DNA of 64,000 nt from Avibacterium sp. 20-132 (GTDB lineage Bacteria > Pseudomonadota > Gammaproteobacteria > Enterobacterales > Pasteurellaceae): NCBI RefSeq assembly GCF_023611925.1, contig NZ_CP091456.1, forward strand, positions 558,001 through 622,000. Direction: 5' to 3'. The notes beneath the pieces are model-generated. The model was not told where the DNA came from and searched no databases. It saw only the letters and a program-made list of their open reading frames with translations. A program made the translations under genes and the position numbers. Below are positions 30,852 to 40,100 of this stretch, one piece after another (within the stretch, counting starts at the first letter, position 1; the number at the start of each line of letters is the position of its first letter).

Positions 30852-31810
30852 TATGCTAATACCTTACCTATGGGGAACCAATCTGCTCTGCCATTAAGTA
30901 AATCTTGTGCCGACATTGGCTTTTTACCCGCTGGTTGAAGCTGAGTAAGATTTAACACGCCATCGACTGTGGCAATTTGAATGCCATTTTTATCTGCCTG
31001 TAAAATCGTCCCCGCAAGTTGATCCTGATGAGGTAACACCGTTGCTTGATAGACCTTTAAGGCCTGTTCATTGCCATCACTATCGGTCGTAACAAAATAA
31101 CTGATCGGCCAAGGATTAAAGGCTCGAATACAACGCTCAAGCTGTACTGCGGAACATTGCCAATCTAATTTAGCCTCTTGTTTAGACAGTTTATCGGCGT
31201 AGTTAGCCAAGGCATCATCTTGCACTTCCGGCTGAAATTGTCCCGCCTCTAAACCATTTAATACCTCAAGCAACGCATTTGGGGCAATTTTTTCCAGCTT
31301 ATGATAAAGGCTCAAAGAGGTTTCTTCAGCGCTGATATCGCAATACACTTTATGCAGCATATCCCCCGTATCCAAGCCTTCGTTCATTTGCATAATGGTG
31401 ATCCCAGTCTGAGCATCGCCTGCCCAAATGGCACGTTGAATGGGGGCAGCGCCACGCCAACGAGGTAAAATGGAACCGTGTACATTCAAACAGCCTAATC
31501 TTGGTGCGTCCAAAACCGCTTTTGGCAAAATTAACCCATACGCCACCACGACCATCACATCGGCATTTAACGCAGCGAGCGCGTGTTGCGCCTCTTCTTT
31601 GCGTAAGGATTTAGGTTGATAAACAGGAATCTGATGCTGCTCTGCTAACTGTTTCACCGCACTGGCTTGTAGTTTCTTACCACGTCCTGCGGGCTTATCT
31701 GGCTGGGTGTAAACCGCAATTACATTATGTTCTGAATTCAACAAGGCCGCCAAATGTTGTGCCGCAAATTCTGGCGTACCTGCAAAAATGATATTTAAAG
31801 GTTTTGTCAT
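30851..31810 (-). CDS. fmt: Methionyl-tRNA formyltransferase
   Basis: The start is taken at [20 protein letters not shown] (31808-31810), giving 319 residues; the five extra residues upstream lack conservation. The catalytic signature is [20 protein letters not shown] and the C-terminal tRNA-binding domain is present. It formylates initiator Met-tRNA. It is coupled to rsmB, as in E. coli, but def is not directly upstream here. Confidence 0.95.
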   Translation of the reverse strand: MTKPLNIIFAGTPEFAAQHLAALLNSEHNVIAVYTQPDKPAGRGKKLQASAVKQLAEQHQIPVYQPKSLRKEEAQHALAALNADVMVVVAYGLILPKAVLDAPRLGCLNVHGSILPRWRGAAPIQRAIWAGDAQTGITIMQMNEGLDTGDMLHKVYCDISAEETSLSLYHKLEKIAPNALLEVLNGLEAGQFQPEVQDDALANYADKLSKQEAKLDWQCSAVQLERCIRAFNPWPISYFVTTDSDGNEQALKVYQATVLPHQDQLAGTILQADKNGIQIATVDGVLNLTQLQPAGKKPMSAQDLLNGRADWFPIGKVLA

Positions 31811-31936
31811 CGCATTTCTCTTCATTATGCAAATAGTTATAGATGCAAGGTAATTCTTAGCGTTAAGTATAATGTATTTTTAACTTGGGGTGAAAAAAAT
31901 GCTGAAAGAAAGGTCTATTAAAGAAACTAAAAATAA

Positions 31937-31973
31937 AGTGCGGTGGAAAATTTGTAAAAAACAACCGCACTTA
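31937..31973. terminator. Inverted uptake-sequence pair between fmt and iolC
   Basis: AAGTGCGGT (31937-31945) and ACCGCACTT (31965-31973) are exact complements with a 19-base loop. The pair lies between iolC (ending 32045) and fmt, both on the minus strand, and is suited to end the iolC message. Confidence 0.5.
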
Positions 31974-32044
31974 GCCAATGTCTAAAACAAATGAGCAAGC
32001 CGTTTGACTTGCTCACAATGTTTATGAAAGCAAACCTAGTGTCG

Positions 32045-33958
32045 TTAATTTTTACGATTTTTCCATAATCGAATTAATCGTCTATAACGTTCAGATACAG
32101 CTTCAACCAATTGCGCATCCGAAAGCTCTCCTGATAGCCATTGGTAAGATGGCTGACCAAAAATCGTACGCCCCACAGCAAAACCTTTGACTAATGGTGT
32201 ATTAGCAGAGGCTTTAAAGACCTGTCCAAATGTTTCTTCTGGTGCATCCAATCCTAAAATAAGAATACCACGGCAATAAGGATCACTTTGTTCAATGATA
32301 TTGCTGATCTCTTGCCAAGCCAGTGAGGATACACCGGGTAATTTCCACCAATCTGGCTTAATGCCAATGGCATAGAAGTGCTTAATCATTTCTGCATAAT
32401 AATGTTCGTTTTGTTCCATATCTACAGGCAAAATAATTTCTAACAACAACTCATGCCCTGTACGGCAACAAGTTTGATAAACTTGTTTGAGCATTTCGTC
32501 TTGCTCTATGCGTAAATCTGCATTATCTGCGGGATGATAGAAAACAAGACATTTAACAACGTGTTCCGCTGGCCAATTGATTAGTTGGCTACCGAGATCA
32601 CCGTACTCTAAACGTAGCGGGCGAGAAGAGGGTAATTCAATTGGTCGCCCTATCCACCAGCCTTTCCCTGTGATTTCATTGAGTGCAGCTTGCCCAAAGG
32701 TTGTGTCTGCGAGGACCCCTGCATATCCGTTGGAAATACCTTCTTGTTGAGCTGTTTGTTCAGCAGCTTGCACGAGAAGTTTTTTTAGAACAGGAATTTT
32801 ATCTAAATTAGCCCCACACTTTTGTGCCATATCAACAAGTTGTTTGCGATGATCAAAAGCAAAAATGCAGAGATCATTCCATTGTTTTTTACGTGAGGTG
32901 ACACGATGTAAATGATTTAGTTGTAAATCTAGGTCAGGACGTGGCACGCTTTCTGCTCGAGCAAGATAATCATCAAGTTCTGTTTTAGTTGGCATTGCTG
33001 GCGCACAGCCATGACGTGAAACCACTAATGCACCGCAAGCATTAGCATAACGGCAGCATTGCTCCCAGCTTTCTCCATTGATATAACCACGTAATAAGCC
33101 TGACATAAAGGCATCACCTGCACCTAAAACATTCAATACCTCAACCCGAACCCCGTAAACATTAATACCCCCATCTAAATCATTAGGAATATCACCTTCA
33201 AACACGGAGCAACCTAATGCACCACGTTTACATACAAGAGTAGCATCACTCACCTTACGCACATTTTTTAATGCAGTCAGTGTATCTGTTGAGCCGCCGG
33301 CAATATGGAATTCTTCTTCAGTGCCAACTAACACGTCAAAATGGTGTAACACTTCTTGCAGGGATTTAGTCACGGCTTCAGAATCAATAAAGCGAGTTTC
33401 ACCATCACCAAGAGAGGTTAATCCCCACAAAACAGGACGATAATCAATATCAAGCAAGCGTTTTGTGCCGTTACGCCCAGCATACTCTAAGGCAGTCAAT
33501 ACTGCTTGGCGTGTGTTAGGATGAGATAAATGTGTTCCTGTAATCGCAAGCGCTTTTGCTGAAGCAATATAAGCTTCATCAAAATCCTTCGCATCAATTG
33601 CCATATCCGCACAATTATCGCGATAAAAAATAAGTGGGAAAGTATCTTGATCTTTGATACCTAAAATGACTAAGGCAGTTAAGCGTGCTTTGTCAGTAAT
33701 AAGATGACTCGTATCTACCCCAACTCGTTGTAATTCTTCACGTAAGAAACGTCCCATATGTTCATCACCTACACGAGCCAGCATTGAGGATTTAATACCT
33801 TGTACCGCTGTACCATAAGCAACATTTCCTGACGATCCGCCTAAATATTTCGCAAAAGAAGTAACGTCTTCCAAACGACAGCCAATTTGTTGAGCATACA
33901 AATCTACTGCCACACGTCCAAGACAAATAAGATCTAAGGTTTTTTCAGTCGTTTTCAT
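32045..33958 (-). CDS. iolC: 5-Dehydro-2-deoxygluconokinase fused to a DUF2090 aldolase-like domain
   Basis: The start is MKTTEKTLDLICLGRVAVDL (33956-33958) after AAGGAAAAGCACA, giving 637 residues, nearly twice a plain IolC. Residues 1 to about 335 are a PfkB-type sugar kinase with GGSSGNVAYG near 41 and the catalytic GAGD at 279-282. From about 345 on is a DUF2090 domain, which has a TIM-barrel aldolase look and may split the phosphorylated product (IolJ role). The fusion is common in proteobacteria. It is divergent from the RpiR regulator. Confidence 0.92.
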   Translation of the reverse strand: MKTTEKTLDLICLGRVAVDLYAQQIGCRLEDVTSFAKYLGGSSGNVAYGTAVQGIKSSMLARVGDEHMGRFLREELQRVGVDTSHLITDKARLTALVILGIKDQDTFPLIFYRDNCADMAIDAKDFDEAYIASAKALAITGTHLSHPNTRQAVLTALEYAGRNGTKRLLDIDYRPVLWGLTSLGDGETRFIDSEAVTKSLQEVLHHFDVLVGTEEEFHIAGGSTDTLTALKNVRKVSDATLVCKRGALGCSVFEGDIPNDLDGGINVYGVRVEVLNVLGAGDAFMSGLLRGYINGESWEQCCRYANACGALVVSRHGCAPAMPTKTELDDYLARAESVPRPDLDLQLNHLHRVTSRKKQWNDLCIFAFDHRKQLVDMAQKCGANLDKIPVLKKLLVQAAEQTAQQEGISNGYAGVLADTTFGQAALNEITGKGWWIGRPIELPSSRPLRLEYGDLGSQLINWPAEHVVKCLVFYHPADNADLRIEQDEMLKQVYQTCCRTGHELLLEIILPVDMEQNEHYYAEMIKHFYAIGIKPDWWKLPGVSSLAWQEISNIIEQSDPYCRGILILGLDAPEETFGQVFKASANTPLVKGFAVGRTIFGQPSYQWLSGELSDAQLVEAVSERYRRLIRLWKNRKN

Positions 33959-34020
33959 TGTGCTTTTCCTTAGTGATGATGAAATCACAAAATACTTAAC
34001 TCATAAAATCATAGTCAAAT

Positions 34021-34036
34021 TAAAACATATATTTCA
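34021..34036. promoter_or_regulatory. Putative IolR operator overlapping the iolC promoter
   Basis: TAAAA-CATATA-TTTCA is one base from TGAAA-N6-TTTCA. The complementary strand has TTGAAA (34032-34037) and TATGAT (34008-34013) 18 bp apart, a plausible iolC promoter whose -35 lies in this site. Confidence 0.5.
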
Positions 34037-34050
34037 AAAATGTCATTTTA

Positions 34051-34066
34051 TGAAATTAATATTTGA
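34051..34066. promoter_or_regulatory. Second putative IolR operator in the iolC-iolR region
   Basis: TGAAA-TTAATA-TTTGA is one base from the proposed motif and starts exactly 30 bp after the first, leaving 14 bp between the inner half-sites. It touches the CRP-like site at 34064-34079. Confidence 0.5.
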
Positions 34067-34079
34067 GAAGTAGATCACA
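34064..34079. promoter_or_regulatory. CRP-like site upstream of iolC
   Basis: TGAGA-AGTAGA-TCACA differs from TGTGA-N6-TCACA at one base. Its centre is about 70 bp upstream of the predicted iolC start point, a position used by class I CRP activation. Confidence 0.5.
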
Positions 34080-34208
34080 AAGATTTTCTCTATTTATGAT
34101 AAAACTGCAACAAAACCTTAAAATTTATCAAAGAACATTTTCTGTTCAGATGAAATTTTTGCTATCATTAATTAAGTTATAAAATGTTTATTTCGTTAGG
34201 AAAGTAGA

Positions 34209-35042
34209 ATGCAAAATAACTCTCAATTAGTCCAATTACAAAATGAAATCCGTGCGCGTTATGACAACTTAAGTAAGCGCTTAAAGCAAGTGGCACAATA
34301 TGTACTAGACAATAGTAATAGTGTGGTCTTTGATACAGTAGCCACCATTTCTGAACGAGCCAATGTACCGCCTTCCACTCTAATTCGCTTTGCTAATGCT
34401 TTTGGATTCAGTGGGTTTAATGAAATGAAACAAATCTTCCGTGAAAACCTAATGGAAGAAACAGCAAATTACACTGAGCGCTTACAACTTTTTCGTCAGC
34501 TTGAACCAGAACAGGCCAATCGGGAAAGTGGGGTGGATATTTTAAATATTTTTACTCAAGCAAATCATCAAGCTTTACAGCAACTAGCTAACCAAACTTC
34601 TGAACAAGAAATACAACGCGCAGTGGAAATTCTAAACAATGCGAATAATATTTTCATTATTGGCTTAAAACGCTCCTTTAGCATAGCAAGCTATTTCGAT
34701 TATGCCCTACATCACTTAGATTGCCGTTCATTTTTAATTAATGGCTTAGGGGGAATGTTTGATGAACAACTGAATTTAGTTAAAGAGGGTGATGTTGTCA
34801 TTGCAATCAGTTTCTCTCCTTACGCGAAAGAAACCGTAGATATTATGCATACCACAGCAAATAAAGGTGTAAAGCAGATCGCAATCACGGATAGCCAAAT
34901 TAGTCCTCTAATCGCTTTTAGTGATGTCTCTTTTGTAATTAAAGAAGCCCAAGTGCGTGGCTTTCGCTCACAATGTGCAACAATGACTTTAGTGCAAACC
35001 TTAGCAATTACACTGGCATTGAAGAAAGAATTACCTCTTTAA
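34209..35042 (+). CDS. iolR: RpiR-family regulator, probable inositol repressor IolR
   Basis: The 277-residue protein has the RpiR layout: an N-terminal helix-turn-helix domain (about 1-80, with NVPPSTLIRFANAFGFSGFNEMKQ) and a C-terminal SIS sugar-phosphate-binding domain (about 130-260, with IFIIGLKRSFSIASYF and VVIAISFSPYAKETVDIM). It is divergent from iolC, so control of inositol genes is the natural role. The effector is probably a phosphorylated inositol intermediate. The name is inferred from context. Confidence 0.83.
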   Translation: MQNNSQLVQLQNEIRARYDNLSKRLKQVAQYVLDNSNSVVFDTVATISERANVPPSTLIRFANAFGFSGFNEMKQIFRENLMEETANYTERLQLFRQLEPEQANRESGVDILNIFTQANHQALQQLANQTSEQEIQRAVEILNNANNIFIIGLKRSFSIASYFDYALHHLDCRSFLINGLGGMFDEQLNLVKEGDVVIAISFSPYAKETVDIMHTTANKGVKQIAITDSQISPLIAFSDVSFVIKEAQVRGFRSQCATMTLVQTLAITLALKKELPL

Positions 35043-35059
35043 AAACAAATAATAAACAA

Positions 35060-35088
35060 AAAGGCTTGAGAATGCCTCTCAAGCCTTT
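35060..35088. terminator. Bidirectional terminator between iolR and rplS
   Basis: An 11-bp perfect stem AAAGGCTTGAG/CTCAAGCCTTT with a 7-base loop is flanked by T-rich sequence on the plus strand and AAACAAA on the other, so it can end both convergent transcripts. Confidence 0.85.
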
Positions 35089-35107
35089 CTTATTTCTGCT
35101 TGGAAAA

Positions 35108-35458
35108 TTAATCGCCAAGACGCTCTTTAATACGTGCAGATTTACCTGAACGCTCACGTAAGTAGTAAAGTTTCGCTTTACGAACCGCACCTTTACGTTT
35201 AACGGCGATGCTTTCTACAACAGGTGAGTGAGTTTGGAATACACGCTCAACACCTACACCGTTAGACACTTTACGTAAAGTGAATGCGCTGTGCAAGCCA
35301 CGGTTACGAATTGCAATAACCACGCCTTCGAATGCTTGCAGACGACGTTTGCTCCCTTCAACAACCCATACTTTAACTTCTAAAGTATCACCCGGACGAA
35401 AGCTAGGTACGTTTTGTTTTAATTGTTCTTGTTCAATTTGTTTAATGATGTTACTCAT
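35108..35458 (-). CDS. rplS: 50S ribosomal protein L19
   Basis: The 116-residue protein is a standard L19 ([57 protein letters not shown]). It lies at the 30S-50S interface. It is last in the rpsP-rimM-trmD-rplS operon, 72 bp after trmD. Confidence 0.98.
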   Translation of the reverse strand: MSNIIKQIEQEQLKQNVPSFRPGDTLEVKVWVVEGSKRRLQAFEGVVIAIRNRGLHSAFTLRKVSNGVGVERVFQTHSPVVESIAVKRKGAVRKAKLYYLRERSGKSARIKERLGD

Positions 35459-35530
35459 TGTGTAATCCTTCTAAGATCCTAGTATTAACTGATGATTTCA
35501 CGAAACTGGACAAAGCCATTTCGCGCTCAA

Positions 35531-36283
35531 CTAATCAACTTTATTTGCTTGCTGTTCAAGTTTTACTTGCGCCAGCAATTTCCGTTGTTCGTCAGTCAGA
35601 GCTAGGCTTTCCAATAGCTCAGGGCGTCTTAACCACGTTCGTAATAACGATTGTTTTAATCGCCATTTGCGAATTTCTGCGTGGTTACCTGACATCAACA
35701 CCGTAGGTACTGACATTCCATCGAGTACCTCTGGGCGAGTATAGTGGGGACAGTCAAGCAATCCTTCCGCAAAAGAATCTTCTTGTGCGGAGGCTTGTTT
35801 GCCTAATACACCGGGAATAAAGCGTGCAACGGCATCAATTAATGTCATTGCGGGTAATTCACCACCCGTTAAAACGTAATCACCGATTGACCATTCTTCG
35901 TCAATCTCAGTTTCAATCACTCGTTCATCAATGCCTTCGTAACGACCACAGACTAAAATCAATTTTTGATTTTGCGCCAATTCTGTTACACCATTTTGAT
36001 CGAGCTTACGACCTTGTGGTGAAAGATAAATTACCTTTACCCCCTCTCCTGCGACCGTTTTAGCGGCGTGGATTGCATCTCGTAATGGTTGCACCATCAT
36101 CAACATTCCAGGCCCACCGCCGTAAGGGCGGTCATCAACGGTTTGATGTTTATCCGTGGTAAAATCCCGTGGATTCCAACACTGTACTTGCAAGAGATTT
36201 TGTTTTACGGCTCGTCCCGTTACCCCATACTCAGTAATCGCTTTAAACATTTCGGGGAACAATGATACAAGACCAATCCACAT
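35531..36283 (-). CDS. trmD: tRNA (guanine-37-N1)-methyltransferase
   Basis: The 250-residue SPOUT methyltransferase makes m1G37, needed for reading-frame maintenance. The trefoil-knot motifs [26 protein letters not shown] and [15 protein letters not shown] are present, with the general-base Asp in ARFIPGVLG...AQEDSF. Third gene of the S16 operon. Confidence 0.98.
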   Translation of the reverse strand: MWIGLVSLFPEMFKAITEYGVTGRAVKQNLLQVQCWNPRDFTTDKHQTVDDRPYGGGPGMLMMVQPLRDAIHAAKTVAGEGVKVIYLSPQGRKLDQNGVTELAQNQKLILVCGRYEGIDERVIETEIDEEWSIGDYVLTGGELPAMTLIDAVARFIPGVLGKQASAQEDSFAEGLLDCPHYTRPEVLDGMSVPTVLMSGNHAEIRKWRLKQSLLRTWLRRPELLESLALTDEQRKLLAQVKLEQQANKVD

Positions 36284-36345
36284 TGTTATTTTCCTAATTT
36301 GTAGGCTCGAAATGCTACAACCTAAAGCTCACTGTATGCCTGAGT

Positions 36346-36873
36346 TTAGAAACCAGCGTCCCACTCCACGTCAATAGTCTTGGTAGTGAGATCTACTCTT
36401 TTAACTACTTGTCCATACAAAAACGGAATTAACCGTTCTTGTTTACCAAAAGCATCTTTGCTATTTGCTCGCACAACTAAGACATCATTTGAGCCAGTTT
36501 CCATCATTTCTGCCACTTTACCCATTTTGTAACCTTGTAAATTTACAACATCACAGCCAATTAAATCGTGCCAATAATAATCCCCTTCTTCTAACTGAGG
36601 GAATACACTTAAATCAACACCGATTTCAATATTTGCGAGGGTTTGCGCCATTTCACGATCATTGATACCTTTTAATTTAACAATAAGCTCGTGATTATGA
36701 TGTTTCCAGCTCTCTAATTCTGTTGCTTGCCATTGACCTTTAATTTTTAAAAACCAAGGCTGATAATCAAAAATGCTTTCAGCTTGTTCTGTTGATGAAT
36801 AAATACGTAACCAACCACGAATTCCGTATGTTGAACCTAATTTCCCAACTACTTCGATTCTTTGTTGTGTCAT
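36346..36873 (-). CDS. rimM: 16S rRNA processing protein RimM
   Basis: The start is the ATG of [20 protein letters not shown], after AGGTGAATAAA, giving 175 residues; a GTG three codons earlier lies inside that ribosome site. An N-terminal RimM domain (about 1-90) and a PRC-barrel (about 95-170, [14 protein letters not shown]) are present. It helps 30S head maturation with S19. Confidence 0.95.
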   Translation of the reverse strand: MTQQRIEVVGKLGSTYGIRGWLRIYSSTEQAESIFDYQPWFLKIKGQWQATELESWKHHNHELIVKLKGINDREMAQTLANIEIGVDLSVFPQLEEGDYYWHDLIGCDVVNLQGYKMGKVAEMMETGSNDVLVVRANSKDAFGKQERLIPFLYGQVVKRVDLTTKTIDVEWDAGF

Positions 36874-36909
36874 TTTATTCACCTATTAATTAATCTGAAA
36901 AATCTGCAA

Positions 36910-37158
36910 TTAAGCAGCTTTTTGCGCTTCTTTTACTAAAGAGCTAACGCGATCAGATAATGTCGCCCCTTTTTCAACCCAAGCATTTACGCGCTCTAAA
37001 TTAATGCGTAAACGTTCAGCTTTACCTGCTGCTAATGGGTTAAAAAAGCCAACACGCTCAATAAAACGACCATCACGAGGGCAACGGCTGTCAGCGACAA
37101 CAATTTGATAAAATGGGCGTTTTTTAGCTCCGCCACGAGATAAACGAATGGTTACCAT
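36910..37158 (-). CDS. rpsP: 30S ribosomal protein S16
   Basis: The 82-residue S16 opens [20 protein letters not shown] and has the usual [13 protein letters not shown] block. It is first in the operon, behind a good sigma-70 promoter and a leader of about 90 nt that holds a hairpin with a T run. Confidence 0.98.
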   Translation of the reverse strand: MVTIRLSRGGAKKRPFYQIVVADSRCPRDGRFIERVGFFNPLAAGKAERLRINLERVNAWVEKGATLSDRVSSLVKEAQKAA

Positions 37159-37180
37159 AACCTTCCTCTAATTTTAATAA

Positions 37181-37211
37181 ACAAAAAGAAAACCCACATC
37201 GAAGGAGTGGG
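37181..37211 (-). terminator. Terminator-like hairpin in the rpsP leader
   Basis: On the minus strand CCCAC and GTGGG enclose nine bases and are followed by TTTTCTTTTTG. The hairpin lies downstream of the predicted rpsP promoter and before its ATG. The stem is only 5 bp, so strong termination is doubtful. It could instead end the upstream glycosyltransferase message. Confidence 0.4.
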
Positions 37212-37255
37212 AATGCTTACTTTTTTCTCTGTATATATAGACAAAAAGCCTGTGG

Positions 37256-37283
37256 ATTATACTCTTTCTCGCTAAAAAGGCAA
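37256..37283 (-). promoter_or_regulatory. Promoter of the S16 operon
   Basis: On the minus strand TTGCCT (37278-37283) and a perfect TATAAT (37256-37261) are 16 bp apart. The expected transcript begins about 90 nt before rpsP. Confidence 0.65.
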
Positions 37284-37314
37284 CAAATATTCGCTGTTGT
37301 ATAACCGGCAATGA

Positions 37315-38343
37315 CTAGGATTTCTCTTTTAAGAGAACGCGATAAATTTCAACATACTGTCTTGCCATATTTTGTGCTGAAAAATCATTATGTTGCATAT
37401 ACATCTTGATATTCTCTTTTAGCTCAATAAGTTTTTCTGGAGCATTAAGTAATTCTGTTAAAACGTACTGATAAGATTCTATTGTATTATGTTTGATTAA
37501 ATAGCCTGTCTTGTTATTTGCAATGATATCAGGTATGCCACCAACAGAATTTGCTAGTGCAGGAACGCCATATTGGTACCCTTCTAATATTACTGCCCCC
37601 AAACCTTCAGAATGAGAAGGAATAATTTGCAAATTGATATGCTTAAATACAGAACCAATATAAGGTGTAAAAGGGATAAAAATAATGTTATTTGAATCTT
37701 TTGCTTGTTCTTTTAAGGCTTGTTCTAATTCACCTGAACCAACGATATAAAATAATATTTCAGGCAAGCTTTTTGCTAGCTCAATCGTTAATTCAAAATT
37801 TTTCACTTTTTGTAAATTACCAATATGAGCGATAGATAATTTCCCTTTTTTCTCTGAAAAAAACGTTTGCTCAAATTCATTATTCTCTAATAAAGGCTTT
37901 ATACAGCCATAAATTGTTTTAACATTACTGTTCAACGCCTTTAAGTTATGGCTGACTTGTTCGCTAACACCGACTAAAACATCAGCATTTTTATAAGATC
38001 TTGTGGACGATTTATGTTTAAATGGAAATGCAACATGTCTTGTTATTACAACAGGCTTACCTGAAATCAATTTAAGGAAACCTGCAATGTGCGCACCTCT
38101 ACCATCTTGAGCATGAATAATCAGTGCTTTTTTACTAAGTACAAGTTTAATAAGCTGAAAAAAATTCAAAATAGTAATATTTTTGTATGCTTTTAATTTC
38201 TGGATAAATTTACCCTTCTTTTTTCCAAAAAAGTAAACTTGATAGTCAGGTAACATTAACATTAATTGCTCGGTTTGGAATTCCCCGCCGCCAAAGCCTT
38301 TTGCCATATTAATAAATAAAATCGCCGGTTTAACATTATTCAT
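37315..38343 (-). CDS. GT4-type glycosyltransferase, probably for lipooligosaccharide
   Basis: The start is MNNVKPAILFINMAKGFGGG after AAAGGTGATTAT, giving 342 residues; six codons earlier another ATG overlaps the neighbour. A glycine-rich N-terminal GT-B loop (KGFGGGEFQTEQ), a middle LSIAHIGNLQKVKNFELTI and a donor-site SHSEGLGAVILEGYQYGVPALANSVGGIPDII (an EX7E-like segment) are visible. It is AT-rich compared with neighbours, with many AAA and ATT codons and no uptake core seen. With the gene upstream it probably builds the outer core; the sugar is unknown. Confidence 0.8.
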   Translation of the reverse strand: MNNVKPAILFINMAKGFGGGEFQTEQLMLMLPDYQVYFFGKKKGKFIQKLKAYKNITILNFFQLIKLVLSKKALIIHAQDGRGAHIAGFLKLISGKPVVITRHVAFPFKHKSSTRSYKNADVLVGVSEQVSHNLKALNSNVKTIYGCIKPLLENNEFEQTFFSEKKGKLSIAHIGNLQKVKNFELTIELAKSLPEILFYIVGSGELEQALKEQAKDSNNIIFIPFTPYIGSVFKHINLQIIPSHSEGLGAVILEGYQYGVPALANSVGGIPDIIANNKTGYLIKHNTIESYQYVLTELLNAPEKLIELKENIKMYMQHNDFSAQNMARQYVEIYRVLLKEKS

Positions 38344-38353
38344 ATAATCACCT

Positions 38354-39127
38354 TTAATCATTATTTAGGGAAGAGATATTTTTTGACCATAGTTGAGCAT
38401 ATTTGGAAAAAACAGAAAATGCAGAAAGCACTGCCAATAAAAATCCCTGTTTGCCGTCTAAAAAACCGGCTTTTACGAAATACATTTTGACAAAACACCC
38501 GATTGCGTGGGTAATACCTTGAAATAATGTGGCTTTTTTTCCTTGTTTTGCCCGTTGTTCTGCCCACGCGCTGGCATAATTGGCTGATTTAACCAGATAA
38601 TGATGTAAATTTTTATAAGGATAATGAAACAAATTTCCCGTTAGTTTTTGCACTATCGTATTTTCTGGGTAGATCACTTTTTCATGAACCAAGGCATCGT
38701 TATAACCAGCATACTGGGTTTGATACAATCGCACAACATAATCGGGATACCAGCCTGAATGACGAATTAAACGCCCGAAAACTTCGCTGATACGTGGAAT
38801 ATCGTACACCACATTAGGCAAATTTTTCGCCACAGCTTGCTGAATTTGTTGTTTCAGCTCATCTGTAACACGCTCATCAGCATCTAACCATAACACATAA
38901 TCAGAGGTTACGTATTGCTGTGCCAGTTGGCGTTGTTTGCCGAAGCCTTGCCAATCGCGATTCTCATAGAATTTAGCCCCATATTGTAGCGCGATTTCTT
39001 TGCTCTTATCGGTACTACCTGAGTCTAAAATGACAATCTCATCCACCCAATCTTTCACGCTTTCTAAACATTGTGCAAGATCTTGCTGTTCATTTTTTAT
39101 AATCATTGCAACGCTGATTGTTGGCAT
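38354..39127 (-). CDS. GT2-type glycosyltransferase of the KdtX/WaaE/LgtF group
   Basis: The start is [20 protein letters not shown], after AAGGATGAAATT, giving 257 residues; the longer form would begin with TTG. Typical features are [16 protein letters not shown], the DXD-like LWLDADERV, and a late hydrophobic helix ([13 protein letters not shown]). The family adds glucose or a related sugar to the inner-core heptose (LgtF in Haemophilus). It precedes the GT4 gene by 10 bp. Confidence 0.8.
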   Translation of the reverse strand: MPTISVAMIIKNEQQDLAQCLESVKDWVDEIVILDSGSTDKSKEIALQYGAKFYENRDWQGFGKQRQLAQQYVTSDYVLWLDADERVTDELKQQIQQAVAKNLPNVVYDIPRISEVFGRLIRHSGWYPDYVVRLYQTQYAGYNDALVHEKVIYPENTIVQKLTGNLFHYPYKNLHHYLVKSANYASAWAEQRAKQGKKATLFQGITHAIGCFVKMYFVKAGFLDGKQGFLLAVLSAFSVFSKYAQLWSKNISSLNND

Positions 39128-39208
39128 AATTTCATCCTTATTCAATTACTTTTTTGCTAAGTGTAATAGATCTTCTCACAAAAGAAAAAGTATTCAAAAA
39201 GTACCGCA

Positions 39209-39859
39209 CTATTTTTTTAACCTAAGACAATAACCAATGGTATTTAATGTTAATTGCACAATCCAGCCAATACTAAATGCAAAGAGTAACGTTCCAATTC
39301 CCACCGTTCCCCCAAGACAAAAGCCGATAGCACAAACAGTAATCTCTATTAGGGTTCTTACTATACCTACTTTGCAATGCCATCGCTGACATAAGCCAAC
39401 CATTAGCCCATCACGAGGGCCTGCCCCTTGATGACAAGTGAGATAAAATGCGGAAGCTACGCCAAATAAGAAAATACCTAGTAAGGCATAAGTAAAGCGA
39501 AGCAGCATAGAATGAGGAACGGAAATAAAGTCTACCGTGATACCTAAAGACAAGGCAACCAATAAGGTATTTAACACCGTTCCTAAACCTGCGCGAAGTT
39601 TAAGTGGAAACCACATTAGCATAACAATGGCACTGATAATAAGTGATGCCCAACCAACATTAAAGCCCGCTTGTAATGCCACCCCTTGCGAAAGCACAGT
39701 CCAAGGAGCTGAACCTAAATTTGCCAGTAAAAGTAAGCCTTCCCCCATACCTAAAATGGTTAAAGAAATAATCAACATTACTAGGGAATGATACTCAATT
39801 GACCAATGTTTTTTTGCTGTCCAAGGTGTGTGAGGAAGCACGTTAAATTGATTTTTCAT
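39209..39859 (-). CDS. YczE/YyaS/YitT-like integral membrane protein
   Basis: The start is taken at MKNQFNVLPHTPWTAKKHWS, giving 216 residues with about five or six membrane helices. The segments LLLANLGSAPWTVLSQG and GAGPRDGLMVGLCQR fit the YczE family. Function unknown. It sits near nupC-deoD as in Haemophilus genomes. The start could also be ten codons earlier. Confidence 0.75.
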   Translation of the reverse strand: MKNQFNVLPHTPWTAKKHWSIEYHSLVMLIISLTILGMGEGLLLLANLGSAPWTVLSQGVALQAGFNVGWASLIISAIVMLMWFPLKLRAGLGTVLNTLLVALSLGITVDFISVPHSMLLRFTYALLGIFLFGVASAFYLTCHQGAGPRDGLMVGLCQRWHCKVGIVRTLIEITVCAIGFCLGGTVGIGTLLFAFSIGWIVQLTLNTIGYCLRLKK

Positions 39860-40100
39860 AGATAAATTGATCGTAAATTTGCACCGCACTTTGAGATATG
39901 ATGATAAAGGAAATTTACCTAAATCCCAACTGCTTAATCTCTATAACATATAGCTAAAACGTTTAAGAAATTGTGCATTTTTACCGCAAAGCAATCGCTT
40001 GCCTTCACATTTTTGTACATTTTTGCAAGCATTTCGTTACAAAAAACAGTAAAATGCGTTTGCGTTTTTATCTCAATTTTACATTTAAGGAAATTCTAAT

